64,000 bases of DNA from Tricholoma matsutake (GCA_026075535.2 AP026539.1:13268001-13332000); one strand, 5' to 3'. Positions 1-12,600 are shown, counted from the stretch's first letter. The notes: generated by a model from the letters alone, not told the origin. Translations and numbers: made by a program.

Positions 1-1271
1 TGTCTGCCCTTCTGCTAGCTCTCCTGCAAAAAAACCTGGCTCTATATCATCTGCTTCAACAAAGCCTTCAAGCTCATCTGGATCATGGATATGGATGAAG
101 TTGTGAACAGCTGCAAGAGCAGCAGGAATGCGAGCTTGATAGTCCATACTAATTTTGGCTGGATATATGAGAATGCGGAAACATTGTTTCAGGACCCCAA
201 AGATGTGCTCGATGACATTGCGAGCTGATGCATGTCATAAATTGAAAAGCTCATCTGCATTGACAGGCCTGTGGCCAGATATCAGATACGATGATACTAC
301 AATGACATTGAATAAAAGAATCTGCACCGTTGTTGGGCCCGGCCCCATTCTGCGAGGTGATACCGCACACCATGTTTAGGAGTAACAAGTGAACCCAGCA
401 TCTGCAAGGTAATATTTATCTGCCGGGATATGGAGGTCTGTCATGCGAGCATCATAGAACATTGTAGAGTCTGCCGCTGATCCATCCCACCCACTGAATA
501 TATAATAGAAGATCATATCAAACCCACAAATGGCCAGGCAGTTTTGTGTGACACCGCCTTTGCAATCACAAGCTGCCTGACACATTTCTGCTGAAGCACT
601 ACAGTTTATGTGAGTTCCATTGATGGCACCAAGGGTGTCCTTGAAAAAGGGGTAGTATTTAGGGTCTTTTAGAATTATGGGTGGTGTAGGTGTGCCAACA
701 GGAGGTAGGTGAACATATTGAGTATAAAATGGTGGAGATGAGAAGAAGATGAGCATTTTCACAAAGTATCTGTGGATTATATGTCATTCTGGTCCTGACG
801 ACGATGAAATATAAAAACAAACTTTGATGTGGTTTCATTTGCTCGCTGAAATCACTCGGATACATGACAGAGGGAAAGGCCAGTTACACATGTTTATAAA
901 AAAATTGCAAGCTGCTCTTCAATGTAGACATGTTTCAACGATGTCACTCCATACTGTTCCAAGGCTGCGACAAGACCCAAGAAAACATGCTTGTGCACAC
1001 CAAGCTCATTGCGAATGTGCTCTGGGTGACCATTCAGAAGCTCATGGACCCAGTCAGCTCCAGTCAATGCTGAAGTGTGATAGGGTGTTTTGTCATACAA
1101 AGGGAGACCATAAGCAAGTGCTGCAGCACCAGCAGCAAAGGTAAAGAGTGCCAGATACTGAAGCAGAAGCTGTTGTTCTTCACGCTCAGAGCCACTGCTA
1201 TCCAACATGGGTGCAAGGGGCCAAGGTAGCTTATCGTCTGATAATCCAATAATTGGATGGTGGTCATTCAC
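1..1271 (-). pseudogene. PIF/Harbinger-type (HARBI1-like) transposase, decayed, runs off left edge
   Basis: Transposase that would cut and rejoin element ends in the nucleus. Reading leftwards, 1271-894 gives the N-terminal helix-rich region typical of agaricomycete Harbinger transposases (HTSALTGADWVHELLNGHPE). Then come residues matching LYTCVTGLSLCHVSERFQRANE with a TAA and a TGA inside (about 900-830), a frame change near 760, and the DDE_4 core at 762-376 (GAINGTHINC, GGVTQNCLAICGFD, SGWDGSAADSTMF, YYLADAGF). The third acidic region (ARNVIEHIFGVLK) lies near 240-200, and the acidic tail (HDPDELEGFVEADDIEPG) reaches the window start. The first catalytic Asp, normally in GAIDGTH, is Asn here, and several conserved Arg read Cys (AEMCQAACDCKGG). 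At least two stops and frame changes make it inactive. The family assignment is from recognised motifs; no terminal repeats were located. Confidence 0.85.
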
Positions 1272-1585
1272 ATTACTTCCTAAACAGGCAGCATGACATA
1301 TCTAATCATGTTTCCTGATGTGAAATAAAATTTATTCTGGTTTATTTTGTTGCCGGCTGGGCTCTTAAGCATTTCTTAACACAATGCTGTAAACTTTCAA
1401 ATCTATATCATTCAAGTCTCGTGTAAAATTATAGAGCATTCAGAGTAGCAGGAGGGGAGATACAGACAAAGGAGTGAATTTGCATGACAACATGCGTCAG
1501 ATTTGAAAGTCTGCCACTCAGCTAACACATCGCGTCGCATTTTGGTATACTCATAACCACTCCCTTGTACAGGTATGAGCAAGCA
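1272..1585. other. Intergenic spacer, nothing recognised
   Basis: AT-rich, CpG-poor sequence between the Harbinger remnant and the outer boundary of the large inverted-repeat element. No convincing coding sequence or repeat was seen. Confidence 0.5.
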
Positions 1586-1594
1586 TCAATACCT
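1586..1594. repeat. Possible left target-site duplication of the large TIR element
   Basis: TCAATACCT abuts the left TIR; its partner TCAACACTT is at 15516-15524. Two C/T differences in nine bases, so suggestive rather than proven. Confidence 0.4.
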
Positions 1595-1712
1595 TGTAGA
1601 GGGACTGGTGAAGCTGAGTTTAAAAAGGCATAGTATTACAATTTTGTGTATGGAAGCTGAATCAGCAATCCAGAAACCTTCCTTTTTCAGTAACCCTTCT
1701 CAAAGAGGAAGG
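1595..1712 (+). repeat. Left terminal inverted repeat of the large element
   Basis: Starts TGTAGAGGGACTGGTG and includes GGAAGCTGAATCAGCAATCC. The reverse complement of 15399-15515 matches it nearly throughout, with a few substitutions and a 2-bp length difference near the inner end. It lies just upstream of the helicase start at 1808. Confidence 0.75.
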
Positions 1713-1807
1713 AAATTGCAGATCTCAGTGATCAAAAGTGATCACTCACTGTAATTGTTGATGAGCTCACTCTGTGCCATCCCTGCTTTTCTTCTGCTCT
1801 AAATCTC

Positions 1808-3855
1808 ATGGACACTATACCCACTCTTGAGGAATATCTTGATTACATCTGTCTGGCTTCTGGTGACAACATTAGGTTTCTTCTTTCAAATGCTATCAGT
1901 GTAACCAAACTACCAACAATGTATCTGGAAGAACTTGGGCAAGAAGACATGATCATGGCTGGCAGGGGTTGCCTTCTATCTTGGGCCATTATGGGTGGTC
2001 TTGAAATCCCATGAGAGCTTCAGCTGTGTGCTTGTCTAGCAACACATCATGGTCAAGACTCATTGATTAGTGCTGGGACTGGAAGTGGCAAAACTTTGCT
2101 GATCGTCCTCAACCTTCTGCTTGATGACCCAAGGGACAATGGAATCTCTCTCACAATATCTCCCCTGAAATGCCTTCAGGTCACCCAGGTGTGATATTTG
2201 GCAAGTATTCTCTGAAATCATTGTGACATCATGAACAGGGGAATGGTTTTAATGCAAAGTATGGCATTCAGACCATTGCGATTAATGATGACATGCTGCA
2301 AGAGGACACATATTGGAATGTGAGTATCTGTAATACCTCGTAGCCTCATTGCTTCTCTCATTGTTCCCACAGAAACATATTCACAATCTAGTAACTCAAA
2401 CTCCTGGAACAGCACATCACATTATTGCAATCATTGAGCAGTTATTCAAGTCACCTGAAGGCCATTTCCCTAGGCTTGCAGCTCTTGTTCAAAATAAGCT
2501 ATTTCAGTGCAGGATCAAGCAGATTCACATTGACAAGGCTCACTTTATTCACACCACTGGTCTGGGACACCACAGTGGCAAGGCTTTTTGACCTGCATGG
2601 GCACAACTGGACAAACTCAGGGCTCTTCTTCCTCAGTCTATTCCCTGCCAAGCATTCTCAGCTACTTTCCCAGCACATATCCTCAAGACTGTGGAATCAA
2701 AGATATTGCATCCAAACTATGTCTCCATTCACATTTACTCCAACCAGCCAAATACTATGTATGCTATGCACCGAGTTGTTTCAAGAATTGAAGACTGCAA
2801 GAACTACAAATGTTTCCTCCTTTGATCATTTGATCTTGGGTCTCAACTGTGTGTTCTAATTTTCTTCAATGACAAGCTGGCCAGCACAGTTTCTGATCAC
2901 TTGGACAGCAAACTTCCAGAAGAATACTGTGGAAAGGGTATTACTCATCACTATCATAGCAGGATGTCTGAACAGTATCTTTCCGCTGTGCATAGAGCCT
3001 TTATAGAAGAAGATATGCAAGATCTTATGTGCAACATCTGGCAAATCCATCGTAAGTCTGGATTCTCCCCATTTTCATACTCATTGACTTTCTTTAGGGT
3101 GTTGATTTCCCTGATGTTAAGATTGTCTGTAATGCTGGCCTTCCCAGCAACATTGTTGATGCTCTTTGATCACAGTAGATCTGATGATCCTGATCAACCT
3201 CATGCCCTCTCCAAACCTACTGCTTCCAGGAAGGTCCATGCTCCATGCTCATGTATCATGTTCATACAATGTAAAACTTGTTTACAAGCATTTTTTGCAT
3301 CTTACTCAGGTGACAAAGCAGAGAATGGTGCATTAATATCAATCTAAATATTGTCTCGCTAATCCCCACTGCAATGCACTTCACTATAACATGACCTTTT
3401 GTTGTGATCATGATGATGATGATGTTTTTGACCTAAATGAGTTTCTCCCCAGTCCATTGTCTGGTGTATCTTTGACTATCAGGACAAAATGCAAGGAAAC
3501 ACCCACCCCTCAAGTGAAGAAATGAGTAGTAAAAGAAAGGGAGGCTCTTGATCATTGCCTCATTCAGTGGTTGACTACTGCAAGCCAGAATGATCACCTA
3601 CATGGCATGCAAGTGGCTGTTGATATATTGTCAGATTGTAACCATGCTATCCTTGTTTGCACCCATCCAGCTTCACTTGCTTCACCTAACACGATCACAA
3701 AACTTTTGGATGAGACTGAGGAGTGGCAAGAAGAGTGGTCTACATTGATTTTTGATGAGATATGCCAGTATGATAAGGACATTGCTGCATCAGGAGTTAC
3801 AAACAGGGGGTCAAAATCAGGACTGGCTCAGAAGAGAGTCAAAATTACTTGTTAA
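1808..3855 (+). pseudogene. RecQ-like (sgs1-type) DEAD/DEAH-box DNA helicase, decayed
   Basis: ATP-dependent DNA helicase of the abundant agaricomycete RecQ-like family. From the ATG at 1808 the reading gives MDTIPTLEEYLDYI; after a TGA at 2012-2014 it continues QLCACLATHHGQDSLISAGT with Walker A SAGTGSGKT near 2071-2098 and ISPLKCLQ. Further pieces follow in changing frames: HNLVTQTPGTAHHII (about 2390), IKQIHIDKAHFIHTTGLG (about 2515-2570, so the Walker B DEAH reads DKAH), PCQAFSATFP (about 2645, motif III), VLIFFNDK and HHYHSRMSEQYLSAVHRAF (about 2850-3000), and DFPDVKIVCNAGLPSNIVD (about 3100-3165). The C-terminal piece at 3571-3855 reads HPASLASPNTITKLLDETEEW. Stops, frame changes and the E-to-K change in Walker B make it non-functional. 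It faces the DUF6589 pseudogene tail-to-tail, 17 bp apart. Short introns may explain some frame changes. Confidence 0.75.
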
Positions 3856-4338
3856 CTACAAAATTGTACAGACTAATCTTCATGTTCATTCTCTTCAGTT
3901 TCATCAGCTGCTTTCCTGTCTTCCTCATCTCCAAAATTTGGAACAGGTATATCATCAGTCTCTACTGCCACAACCCTCCCTTCTGCCATATCCCAAACTT
4001 TCTTATTAAATGTTGCCAGTGATGATGCTGCAAACTTTTCTCTGCCTTCAGTATGCAAATCCAGGACAGATTTAGCACTTGACTGGCCATCCCGGTTTTG
4101 CACCACCTCTTGTAATCGTAGCTCAAGTGCTTTGTTGGCAATGCACCACACAAGTTGAGATGTGTCGACAGTCCAATGTGTTGAACCTTGATAGTTAGCA
4201 TGCATCAATCACGTGACATGCAAGATCAGGTAGGATGTCTTCAACTCATCCAAAATCACCATCCGATACTGCTTTAATGAGCTCTATAACATAAAGCAGG
4301 TCACAGGTTAGACATACTACATTTTCATGAACAGTATT

Positions 4339-4346
4339 GTCAAACA
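4339..4346. repeat. Left 8-bp target-site duplication of hAT family A copy 1
   Basis: GTCAAACA; partner GTCGAACA at 5828-5835. Confidence 0.8.
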
Positions 4347-5827
4347 TAGTGTTTGAAGGTCTGGTTCATCAAATTGGAAAAAAACCAAAACCGAACCGGA
4401 CTGAACCATGGTCCAGTTCTTTTGCAGTTGCGGTTGCCTTGCAGTGGTTGCAGTTTCTTAAATTTGTATATTTATTTGGAACTGACAAAAGTTGGTTCAA
4501 ACTGGTTGTAACTGGTTATACACATAGCATTTACATTACTATACTGTAAACTAAAATAAATTGTAAATGGGACAAGCCCGAGGACAAAAGAACCCAGAAA
4601 ATGAGTGTTTAAATATCCTGCAGGTGTGCATGGACCATTTGATCATGTCTGCACACCCAAACAAAAAAGTGGTGCCCCTTGGTTCACCATTCCCATGGCT
4701 GTCAACACAACAACAATGTGGCGACATCAACATCAACCACCACCACAACCCTCAATGCTGCCTCCACCTCCTCTGCCTCCTTCCACCACCACCCCATCAA
4801 CACCTGTCACTACCCACATCCTCCACATCGGATAATACCACCATACACTGCCAACAAACCATGTTGGGCCCAAATGATGACAAATGACATTTGGGCCCCA
4901 GGTAGAGTTTTGTTAATGTTCTGCTTCAACTAACTCATCCTTTATTTTATTTTTTAGGTTCTAACTATGTTATAACAATGAGATGGCAGCAAGATGACCT
5001 ATGCCCGCCCACATTGCACCCACCCATGCCACCGCTGCAAGCACCTACTTGCAGGGTGGTGATCATTCTGGACAATGACAATGATGACAACTGCAGAAAC
5101 AACACACCACCCACACCACTGCCACAAGCAACTGCTCGCGGGGTGGATGGGGATGGTGACAACAGATGAACAACCACCAATGGGGCCCACCAACTGGATG
5201 ACAACAACAGGAGATGGGGGGCAGATGATGCCGCCAATGCCAGATGATGAGGGGAGTGGATGACAACACCAACACCAACACCAACACCAGCTGATGAAGA
5301 ACAGATGACAACAAGGGCAGCAGACAACAAGAGATAGCAAGCAACAATGCTAACACCAGCACCAGCACCAGCACCAACACCAACACCAGCACCAGCACCA
5401 ACACCAACACCAACACCAACACCAGTGGTGGATGCCAGCACTAACACCAGACAATGACGCCAGCCCCTCTCACTCCAACTGTGGGAGGGTATTTTTCTTT
5501 CTTTTGATCTGTGTGGTACCTGGGGGGTTTTTCTTTTTTTACTTTTATTCAGGAGCCTGCAAGTGACTTTATTTTACTGTACATTATTATTAGTATGTAC
5601 AAAATTATGTAGATAACATCAGTTTAGACCGATGCAAATCCATCAACAACCAGTTGTGGTTGAACCGACCATAACTGGTGGTTGAACTGGACCAGACTGC
5701 AGCAAACTGACTTTGCACAGTTCAGTCCAGTTTTATTTAGTTTTTCAATGTCATTGAACTGGTTGCAGTTCCAGTTCTGCCCAAAAATGGAACAAAAAAA
5801 TGGACTGAGCTGGACCTTTAAACACTA
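4347..5827 (+). mobile_element. Non-autonomous hAT-type element, family A copy 1
   Basis: Begins TAGTGTTTGAAGGTC and ends GACCTTTAAACACTA, an imperfect terminal inverted repeat of the TAGNG form known for hAT elements. It is flanked by 8-bp duplications GTCAAACA (4339-4346) and GTCGAACA (5828-5835), which differ only by a G/A at a CpG. It sits inside the DUF6589 reading frame, which resumes on both sides. Both ends are rich in GGTTCA/GAACC-type motifs. The interior has a hexanucleotide tract and no transposase. The same family recurs, inverted, at 38036-39570. Confidence 0.85.
5262..5436. repeat. Hexanucleotide (ACACCA)n / ACCAGC tract
   Basis: Two blocks of ACACCA and ACCAGC repeats within hAT copy 1 (about 5262-5290 and 5345-5436). 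They generate long open frames of Val/Gly/Ala/Leu repeats on the minus strand that are not genes. Confidence 0.9.
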
Positions 5828-5835
5828 GTCGAACA
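5828..5835. repeat. Right 8-bp target-site duplication of hAT family A copy 1
   Basis: GTCGAACA; the single difference from 4339-4346 is consistent with CpG deamination of the left copy. Confidence 0.8.
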
Positions 5836-8212
5836 GGGGTGTTGAGGGCTTTGAAGAGGTGTCTTTTGTGGGCAGTATGTCATCTTCTGAGCCACTGGCA
5901 TTGGCATCATTGTCAGCATTTGAGGATTTTGGTGGTTTGGTTGCCAGTTTGAATTTTGGTGATAGGTCACATATTTCTGTAGGATGACGCATGCAAAATC
6001 CAGGAGTGCAGATGGGGTAGGGTTTGAGGCTGCAAAGGCATCAAATGATGAGAATCCAGATATGTTGCACCACACATTTAAAATAAGGCCATCAAGAATC
6101 TGGGTAAGAGCAGCCAGCAATGTGTGGAAGTCAGGGTAATCTGCATTTAGCTGGACTTTTTCAAGGACTGCAAATAAGTGTGACAAGCTCCCTAATTGAC
6201 TGAGAATGCCTCAGTATGTGTGAAGAAGCACCCATATCAGATTCATCATCAGATGGAATACCCTGAACCCAAGCTGAAATATCTCCCGATGTATCCAGTG
6301 TTTGTGAGCTGGTCATGAATTACAGGGATTGTGAGGTCATTGAGATCAGCTGGATTGCACTTGAGTTGTATGAGATAGATATCATCATGAACAAGGAGGT
6401 TCCCCTTCACTGATGCTTCCTCAATCATTGAGACTCTAAGTGGAAAAAATTCGGTTTTGTGGTGTGGCAGGAATGGGTGACATGGTCGGTGCTGAAGATC
6501 GGGGTGCTTGTGCAGGTGAGAAAATCCAGAGACATATTTGATAAGAATCTTGACGATGTTGACTTGAGATTGGAACTGGTATGATTTCATGGACTGGACA
6601 GATGAACAAAGGTCAGATATCTTGAGTGGACTTGCTTTCATGAAATGATCCATGATTGATGAGATTTCATGTGTTCCAGATTGGCACCCAGTACTTTGAA
6701 TAAAACACCAACAGTTCCTGATTGTACTTTGTTCAGGGCATTTGGACCTTGTTCTGGGTGGATAGAGGTTGATTGGTTATAATTGTCATACTGAATCCCA
6801 TGTGGACCTGCAGCAAGCACGTGAGCATCCTCCAGTGACCACTTGGCTAGGGCTTGAATAATAGAGAGAATCAAAGTGTATGACATCAATAAACAGGCTT
6901 GGTTTAGAACATTGATGAGCTGTCGAAATGCACCCGTGGACCACACCGTCAGACCAAGCCCAATCTGAACCTTGCATGAATGATATGACCTAAGGGAGTG
7001 GACCTGAGCATTGATGATGCTCTGTCCCTGACAAGAGCTTCAGTTCATGTGAATTGAATAAAATAAATGTAGATGGTCACCATGTGACAATTCCTTGATT
7101 TAGATGTCTTCAACTTAACTTTATCTGCCTTTGTTTCTGTTGCTGCCTCAAGAACCATGGTCCACACAGGTGTCATATCCAAACTGATTTGTTCCATGAG
7201 CCCATTGATGTCCCATTCCAAAACAAACTCAGGTGTTATCTTGTGTGTCACCATGCTAAGCTTAGGCTTTGCATCCTCCATTTCTTCATGAATCATATCA
7301 CACACAAGATTGACTGTGTGTGGCATCATCCATTCCTTCATGTGATGACGACCCTTCTTATTCTTCCATAGGATGTCAAGAAGACCCCAGAGCCTCAGTG
7401 AATTGCCATCTGTAAAGAATGTTTTCCTATATGTGGCAAAATCATCAGTTGAATCATCCAGAATGCACTGGCTGCACAGCAAGATACTTCTGAGAGGGTA
7501 TGATGTCAGTATTCTGGAAGTACTCCTAATACTGCCACCATACTCACCAAGGGATATTTTGCCAGTATGCATACCAATCTAGAATACTACTTCAGTACCT
7601 TCAGTACTATCAAAATATAGTACAATACTGTCAAAATACCTCTAGTGAAGTATGTTGAAAATATTAGGAATACTGTCAGGATACTTTCACAGTACTTCTC
7701 AGGCAGTATTGTGCCTTGCACCCAGTGATGAGCATGAGGAATTCTGATGGCGGCATGCGAGCATCACGAAGTACATTGAGGATGTGATACCTTGGAGAAA
7801 TGCTTTTGCATGGACAAGAGACAGGAAGAGCTGGCATGTTCTCGAGATTTGCACAGAGCTCTTTATTGTCAAAAGAGGGTTCAAGTGGTTCATGGAAAGT
7901 ACCAGGAGTTGCATGAGTGGGCATTGGGGAGAACAGAAGATTTGATACACCAGGTAGCAGCAAATACAGAGAACAGCAAACTTGAACTGGTGACAGTTGT
8001 GAGATGCCTGTCCTGTCAAAAGCTGAGTTTCGTAAACAATCAGCTGGTATCACTGATAATCCAAGCAGATTGACTGGTGATAGAAGTGGTGGTTGGGAAA
8101 TGTCATGGCTTTGACATGTGTGAGCTTTGGCTAGAGCTGTTAAACTATGCACATATGGTGTGGTGACTGACATGTCATTATTCTCCAGTTCTACTGGCAT
8201 GGAGGAGTGCCT

Positions 8213-8220
8213 GGTGTTCA
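8213..8220. repeat. Left 8-bp target-site duplication of hAT family B copy 1
   Basis: GGTGTTCA; partner GGTGTTCG at 14935-14942. Confidence 0.75.
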
Positions 8221-8399
8221 TAGGGCATGACAGGGGTTACCCTTATATATATATTACTCAGCCCCTACCCCTACCCATGAACACCATACCCATATGGTAA
8301 TGGGTGCAGTGTTACCACAGGTTTGGGTGGGTTTACTACAGGTTTGAGCAGTTTCACTCAGTTTTCTACAGTTTTATTATATATATATATAAGTAAGCT

Positions 8400-9060
8400 A
8401 CAAAACCCTCCACTCATGTTTGGAGCAAGGGAGGGGGGTTGTTGTTGTTGTTGCCTAGATCAGAAGAACCCCCCACTCACATTTGGAGTGAGGGAGGGGT
8501 GGTGGCAGCCATAGTCACATAGAAAAAAAGACAGGAACCCCCCACTCATGTTTGAAATGAGGGAGGGGATGGGGGTGGCCAGTGTTGCCCAGAAAGGAAT
8601 ACAAGAACCACCCCCTTGTGTTTGAAGCAAGGGAGGGGGGGGGGGGTGGCCATTGTCACCTAGAAAAAGAAAACTAGAACCCCCGCTCACACTTGAAGCG
8701 AGGGAGGGGTGGGCATGGCCAGTGTCACCTAGAAATGAAAACCAGAACCCCCCCCTTGCATTTGAAGCGAGGGGGGGGTGGCCATTGTTGCCTAGAAACA
8801 AAAACTAGAACCCACCTTACATTTGAAGCAAGGGAGGGGATGGGGATGGCCATTGTCACCTAGAAAAAAACCAGAACCCCCACTCACATTTGAAGTGAGG
8901 GAGGGGATGGGGGTGGCCATTGTCGCCTAGAGGGGGTTGTTGTTGCCTAGAATAGAATAACAAACCCCTCCGCTCACATTTGGAGTGAGGGAGGGGGTGG
9001 TGGTGGTCACCTGGAGGGGGCTGGTTGTTGCCGTTGTTGCCGTTGTTGTTGTTGTTGATG
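8400..9060. repeat. Minisatellite, about nine units of 60-80 bp
   Basis: Each unit has a C-run, CTCACATTTGAAGTGAGG-like inverted half-sites, a GGGAGGGG run, and GGCCATTGTCACCTAGAAA. It ends in GTTGTTGTTGCC trinucleotide repeats. A similar unit (CTTGCATTTGTAGCGAGG) occurs at about 38309 inside a family A hAT element. Confidence 0.85.
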
Positions 9061-9159
9061 TTGTTGTCGATCATTGTTGATGTTGATCAACAAAGTCAGG
9101 TGATTGGGCACCCAGCTATTGGTACCCGCAAAACCCATACAACCATGGGAACAGGTATG

Positions 9160-9164
9160 GTATT
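9160..9164. repeat. 5-bp target-site duplication, copia copy 1 (left)
   Basis: GTATT; identical copy at 14838-14842. Confidence 0.85.
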
Positions 9165-9436
9165 TGTTGAAATTAATCCCTGATGCATGCTGTATACATG
9201 AGGCGATACATGCAGCATACGCATGTTACTGCGCTTACTGCGCATACATGCGGTAAACACATTCCCGAGTCATGTGACATCCTTAATATTATGTATATAA
9301 GGAGAACCTGTACCGTAGTAGGAATACAGTGTTCTTACCTCTGCTAACCCTAGCTGTAAGTCTAACTAAACCCCAGGTAGGTTGTAAGGAACGTGTTGTC
9401 TCTTCCCCTGTGCAGCGTATATAGTCTGCTCCAACA
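9165..9436 (+). repeat. 5' LTR of copia copy 1
   Basis: TGTTGAAATTAATCC...CTGCTCCAACA, with inverted TGTTG/CAACA ends. Contains short ATGCATGC/GTATAC-type repeats, a TATA box and a CT-rich segment. Confidence 0.95.
9294..9300 (+). promoter_or_regulatory. TATA box in copia 5' LTR
   Basis: TATATAA, followed by GGAGAACCTGTACCG. This is the only TATA-like site well placed for element transcription; the start site is not determined. Confidence 0.6.
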
Positions 9437-9451
9437 GGTTATGGGCCCTGC
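9437..9451 (+). other. Primer-binding site, half-tRNA initiator-Met type
   Basis: GGTTATGGGCCCTGC starts directly after the LTR. It is complementary to an anticodon-arm sequence with a CAT anticodon (GGGCCCATAACC), as used by Drosophila copia, which primes from an internal fragment of initiator tRNA-Met. Confidence 0.75.
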
Positions 9452-9685
9452 TGGGCACGTCGCGAACGCGCTTTAATTAGCTGCGAACGACGTTGACTTC
9501 ATCGTCTCCAAATTATAACCTTGCGCTCTTCGTGAGCTGCATTGTGCTCCCTGCGAGCTGCATATAAAACCTAGGTTGACTAGGGTTAACCACTCTGAAG
9601 GAGTGTTTTCTCCTGAGAACGTTAAACGTGTTTTATTGAGTAAAAAGACTGATTGAGCACTTTTAACAGCTGCCACCACAGAATC

Positions 9686-12600
9686 ATGTCTTCAACTCTT
9701 GAAAAACTCGTTCAAACTTTCGACGGATCAAATTACATTCTATGGGCCAACTCAATGAAGGCGTGGCTCAGGTCTCAGGGCCTCTGGCAAATAACTAGCG
9801 GGGCGGAGCAAAAACCGCCCCTGGCACCTCCTTTGATGGCGACGAACGCTACCTTGGTAGTGGACGCTAATGCCAAGCTCCAGACCTGGAGCAACAAAAA
9901 TGACCAGGCTATTGGTAGCCTAGTGCTCCGCCTGGCCCCCTCCATTCGGCAGCGTGCCAACACAAAGGACACTGCTGAGGAGGTGTGGGCTCTCATTCGC
10001 ACCGATTATGGTGTGGATGGCCCCTCCCAAGTCTTTTCGGACTTTAGGTCCGCAATAACAATCAAAATCCCGGCTGCGAACCCCGCACCGGAGATTGCAA
10101 GAATGGCTGACAAATTTGAGCGCCTCACGGCTGCTAATGTCGCCATCCCCGAGCTAGTACAGGCGATGATTTTACTTGCTGCGATGCCGCACGAGTACGA
10201 CTCATTGTCTGCAACGGTCCTTAACACGACCGCCACTAGCGCCTTGACATTTAAACATGTCAAGGACTCCATTGTTGCTGAAGCCTCAAGGCGCACAGCA
10301 GTTGGAAAGCCCGCTGGCCAGCCTCAGGCCAACAAACTTTCCGCTGTTAAGCGCAAGGGGGGAAACCCCAAATGGCAGCCCAAAGAAGGGCAAAACAGCA
10401 ATGGAGACTCGTCCCGAAAATGTGGATGACGTGGGGACAGAAAGACTAAGGAGGAGAAGCCAAAGGAGAAACATACCCACCTCGCCTCCAATGCCTTTAC
10501 CACCATAAATGGTAATGGCACCATCATACCGCCGATGCCGCTCATACAGCGCATCGAGCGACGCGAACACACTCCCACAAGGGATCCTCGCCGCCGACCG
10601 CCTGCACAGGCATACACGGGCGCGGCCTCCTCTTCTCGCTCGGTTTACACCGAATACCAGCAAGCTCGAGACACCCTCGAGCACATGCAACTTCCGCGCA
10701 GCGCGAAAAACCTGCGACCGCTGGAAGAGCACCTTACGGTGCGAGAAGGTAAGAGAAGGAGGATAGAGCCAGAAACCGAGGCAACGATCGAGGAGGTAGA
10801 AGACGATACCATCTCCCTCAGATCCGAACCTCCAGTAACTGACGAGGAAGTGTGGAAAGCCGTCGACGAAATGCTCGTCGATGAACCCCTTGACACAGGG
10901 GCGTATGATGACAGGTCAGTCCTTTTCCCTGCCACAAGCACTAAGATTAAAATTCCTATGAATACAGCGAACTTTTCATGTGAAATTTTACCACTATTAA
11001 ATGTATCATGGAATTATGTAGATCTTAATATATGTGCTATGTGTGCAAAGGGAGATTGTAAGAAAGGTGCCGACTGGATCATGGATTCAGGCGCATCAAA
11101 ACACTTCACTGGTGAAATGAAAGATTTCGCTTCTTACGAGCCTTTACCGAGAAAGGACTCTACCTTGGTCCAAACGGCCACTGGTACTACTCATATAGTA
11201 GGAAAAGGAGCAGTCTTCATTAGGCACCAGGTAGTATGTAATGGGAAGTCAGAGACACGTGAAACACGACTATACCCCGTCTACTACATACCCGACATTA
11301 ATACTCGATTGATGTCAATGGGGGTCTTTTTACAAGATGGAAGTGATGTGCGTGGTTCCTCCGCATACATTTCATTCATCAAGCATGGAAACCCAATCAT
11401 GCATTGTGTCCCTCTAAGGAGGAATGACACGATCTATTGGGCTCGGACTCATATATTGAGCACCAAAAAGGTTAATGTCGCGACCATTTATGTCGCTGAC
11501 TACTTGACTTGGCATAGGCGACTTGGACACCCATCCAAAGAGGCGCTAGGGAAAATGCCTAAAAGCACCATAAAATTCCCAAGGAATTTAATTATTCCTA
11601 AAGACAAAATTATATGTCCAGGGTGTGCAGAAGGGAAAATGACCTCAAAATCTTTTCCCGAGTCAGACTCACGAGCTGACAAATCCTTTGAATTAATACA
11701 TTCCGACCTAAAGGAACTCCCGGTACTATCGTACCACAAACATAAATACTTCATTGTATTTCTGGATGACAAAATGTCACATATTTGGGTCCAATGCCTT
11801 AGAAAGAAATCTGACGCTGCTGCAGCGATTAGACAATTTCAAGCGATGGCTAAGACCCAATATGGCGCTACAATCAAGCGCTGGCGTGTCGATCCAGGGG
11901 GGGAGTTCAAGGATCGTGAGCTACAAAAACAGCTCAAGGATTTAGGCATCAAAATAGAGATGTCTGCACCCCACGTTCATCAACAGAACGGGTGTGCAGA
12001 GCGCGCCATAAGGACAATAATGGAAAAGTCGCAAACCCTGCGATTCACCGCTTGTCTACCACAATCATGGTGGGAATTTTGCATAGAACATGCAACACAT
12101 TTATACAACCGAACCCCAATAAGGCGCCTGAAATGGCTGACACCTTTTGAGGACCTGACAAAGGTCCGCCCAGATCTAAACAATCTGAAGGTCTTCAGTT
12201 GCGGTGCTTATGTCTATCTACCAAAGGAAAAACGTCCAACAACATTGTCTCCTCGATCGGAGTTAATGACGTACCTTGGAGTAGAAGATGGCATTAAAGC
12301 ATATCGTTTCATGCGACGAAACGGCGCAATATTCATTGGTGCTATGGCACTATTTGATGAAACGATGTTCCCATGCTGTCCCGGAGCTAAAACTCCTGCC
12401 AAGACAGACCTTGGTGATTTTCCACCAGAACCAGAAGATGACGACCACTCATCTGGAACGGATGGCGATGACCCTATACCGCCACAAAATCCGCCCCTTC
12501 CTCCATCATCAGAAGATGATGATGATGATTTACCAAGCGAGCAAAAGGCGCATGACGATGCAACTAACGCTCCTCCTCCGCCGCCTCCAGTTAGCACTGA

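Larger units (their letters stand above)
3873..8220 (-). pseudogene. DUF6589-family protein, decayed and interrupted by a hAT element
   Basis: Large protein of unknown function, expanded in mushroom-forming fungi. Segments in order on the minus strand: a low-complexity N-terminal part 8220-7676 (whose upstream part continues beyond the hAT element at 14942 and above), then 7572-7045 (FATYRKTFFTDGNSLRLWGL, VCDMIHEEMEDAKPKLSM, ITPEFVLEWDINGLMEQI), 6977-6638 (WSTGAFRQLINVLNQ, ALAKWSLEDAHVLAAGPHG, EQGPNALNKVQSGTVGVL), 6653-6249 (FFPLRVSMIEEASVKGN, VHDDIYLIQLKC), and 6186-5828 (MSHLFAVLEKVQLNADYPDF, ALTQILDGLILNVWC). Beyond the hAT insertion, 4346-3873 reads VHENVVCLTCDLLYVIELIK, then a TGA in place of the expected Arg, VEDILPDLACH, YQGSTHWTVDTSQLVWCIAN and an acidic C-terminus. 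Frame shifts and stops make it inactive. Its position inside matching inverted repeats raises, but does not show, a role in transposition. Confidence 0.75.

Noticed and set aside
4965..5447. 160-codon minus-strand frame of Val/Gly/Ala repeats
   Set aside because: It is the translation of the hexanucleotide repeat in hAT copy 1; the three overlapping frames are equally open.
8460..9074. Minus-strand frames rich in GGF/PPP repeats
   Set aside because: Translation of the minisatellite units, with no independent coding evidence.
12214..12597. Antisense frames of 127-150 codons in both copia copies
   Set aside because: They lie opposite the acidic Asp/Ser/Pro-rich linker and integrase of the polyprotein and follow its codon pattern.
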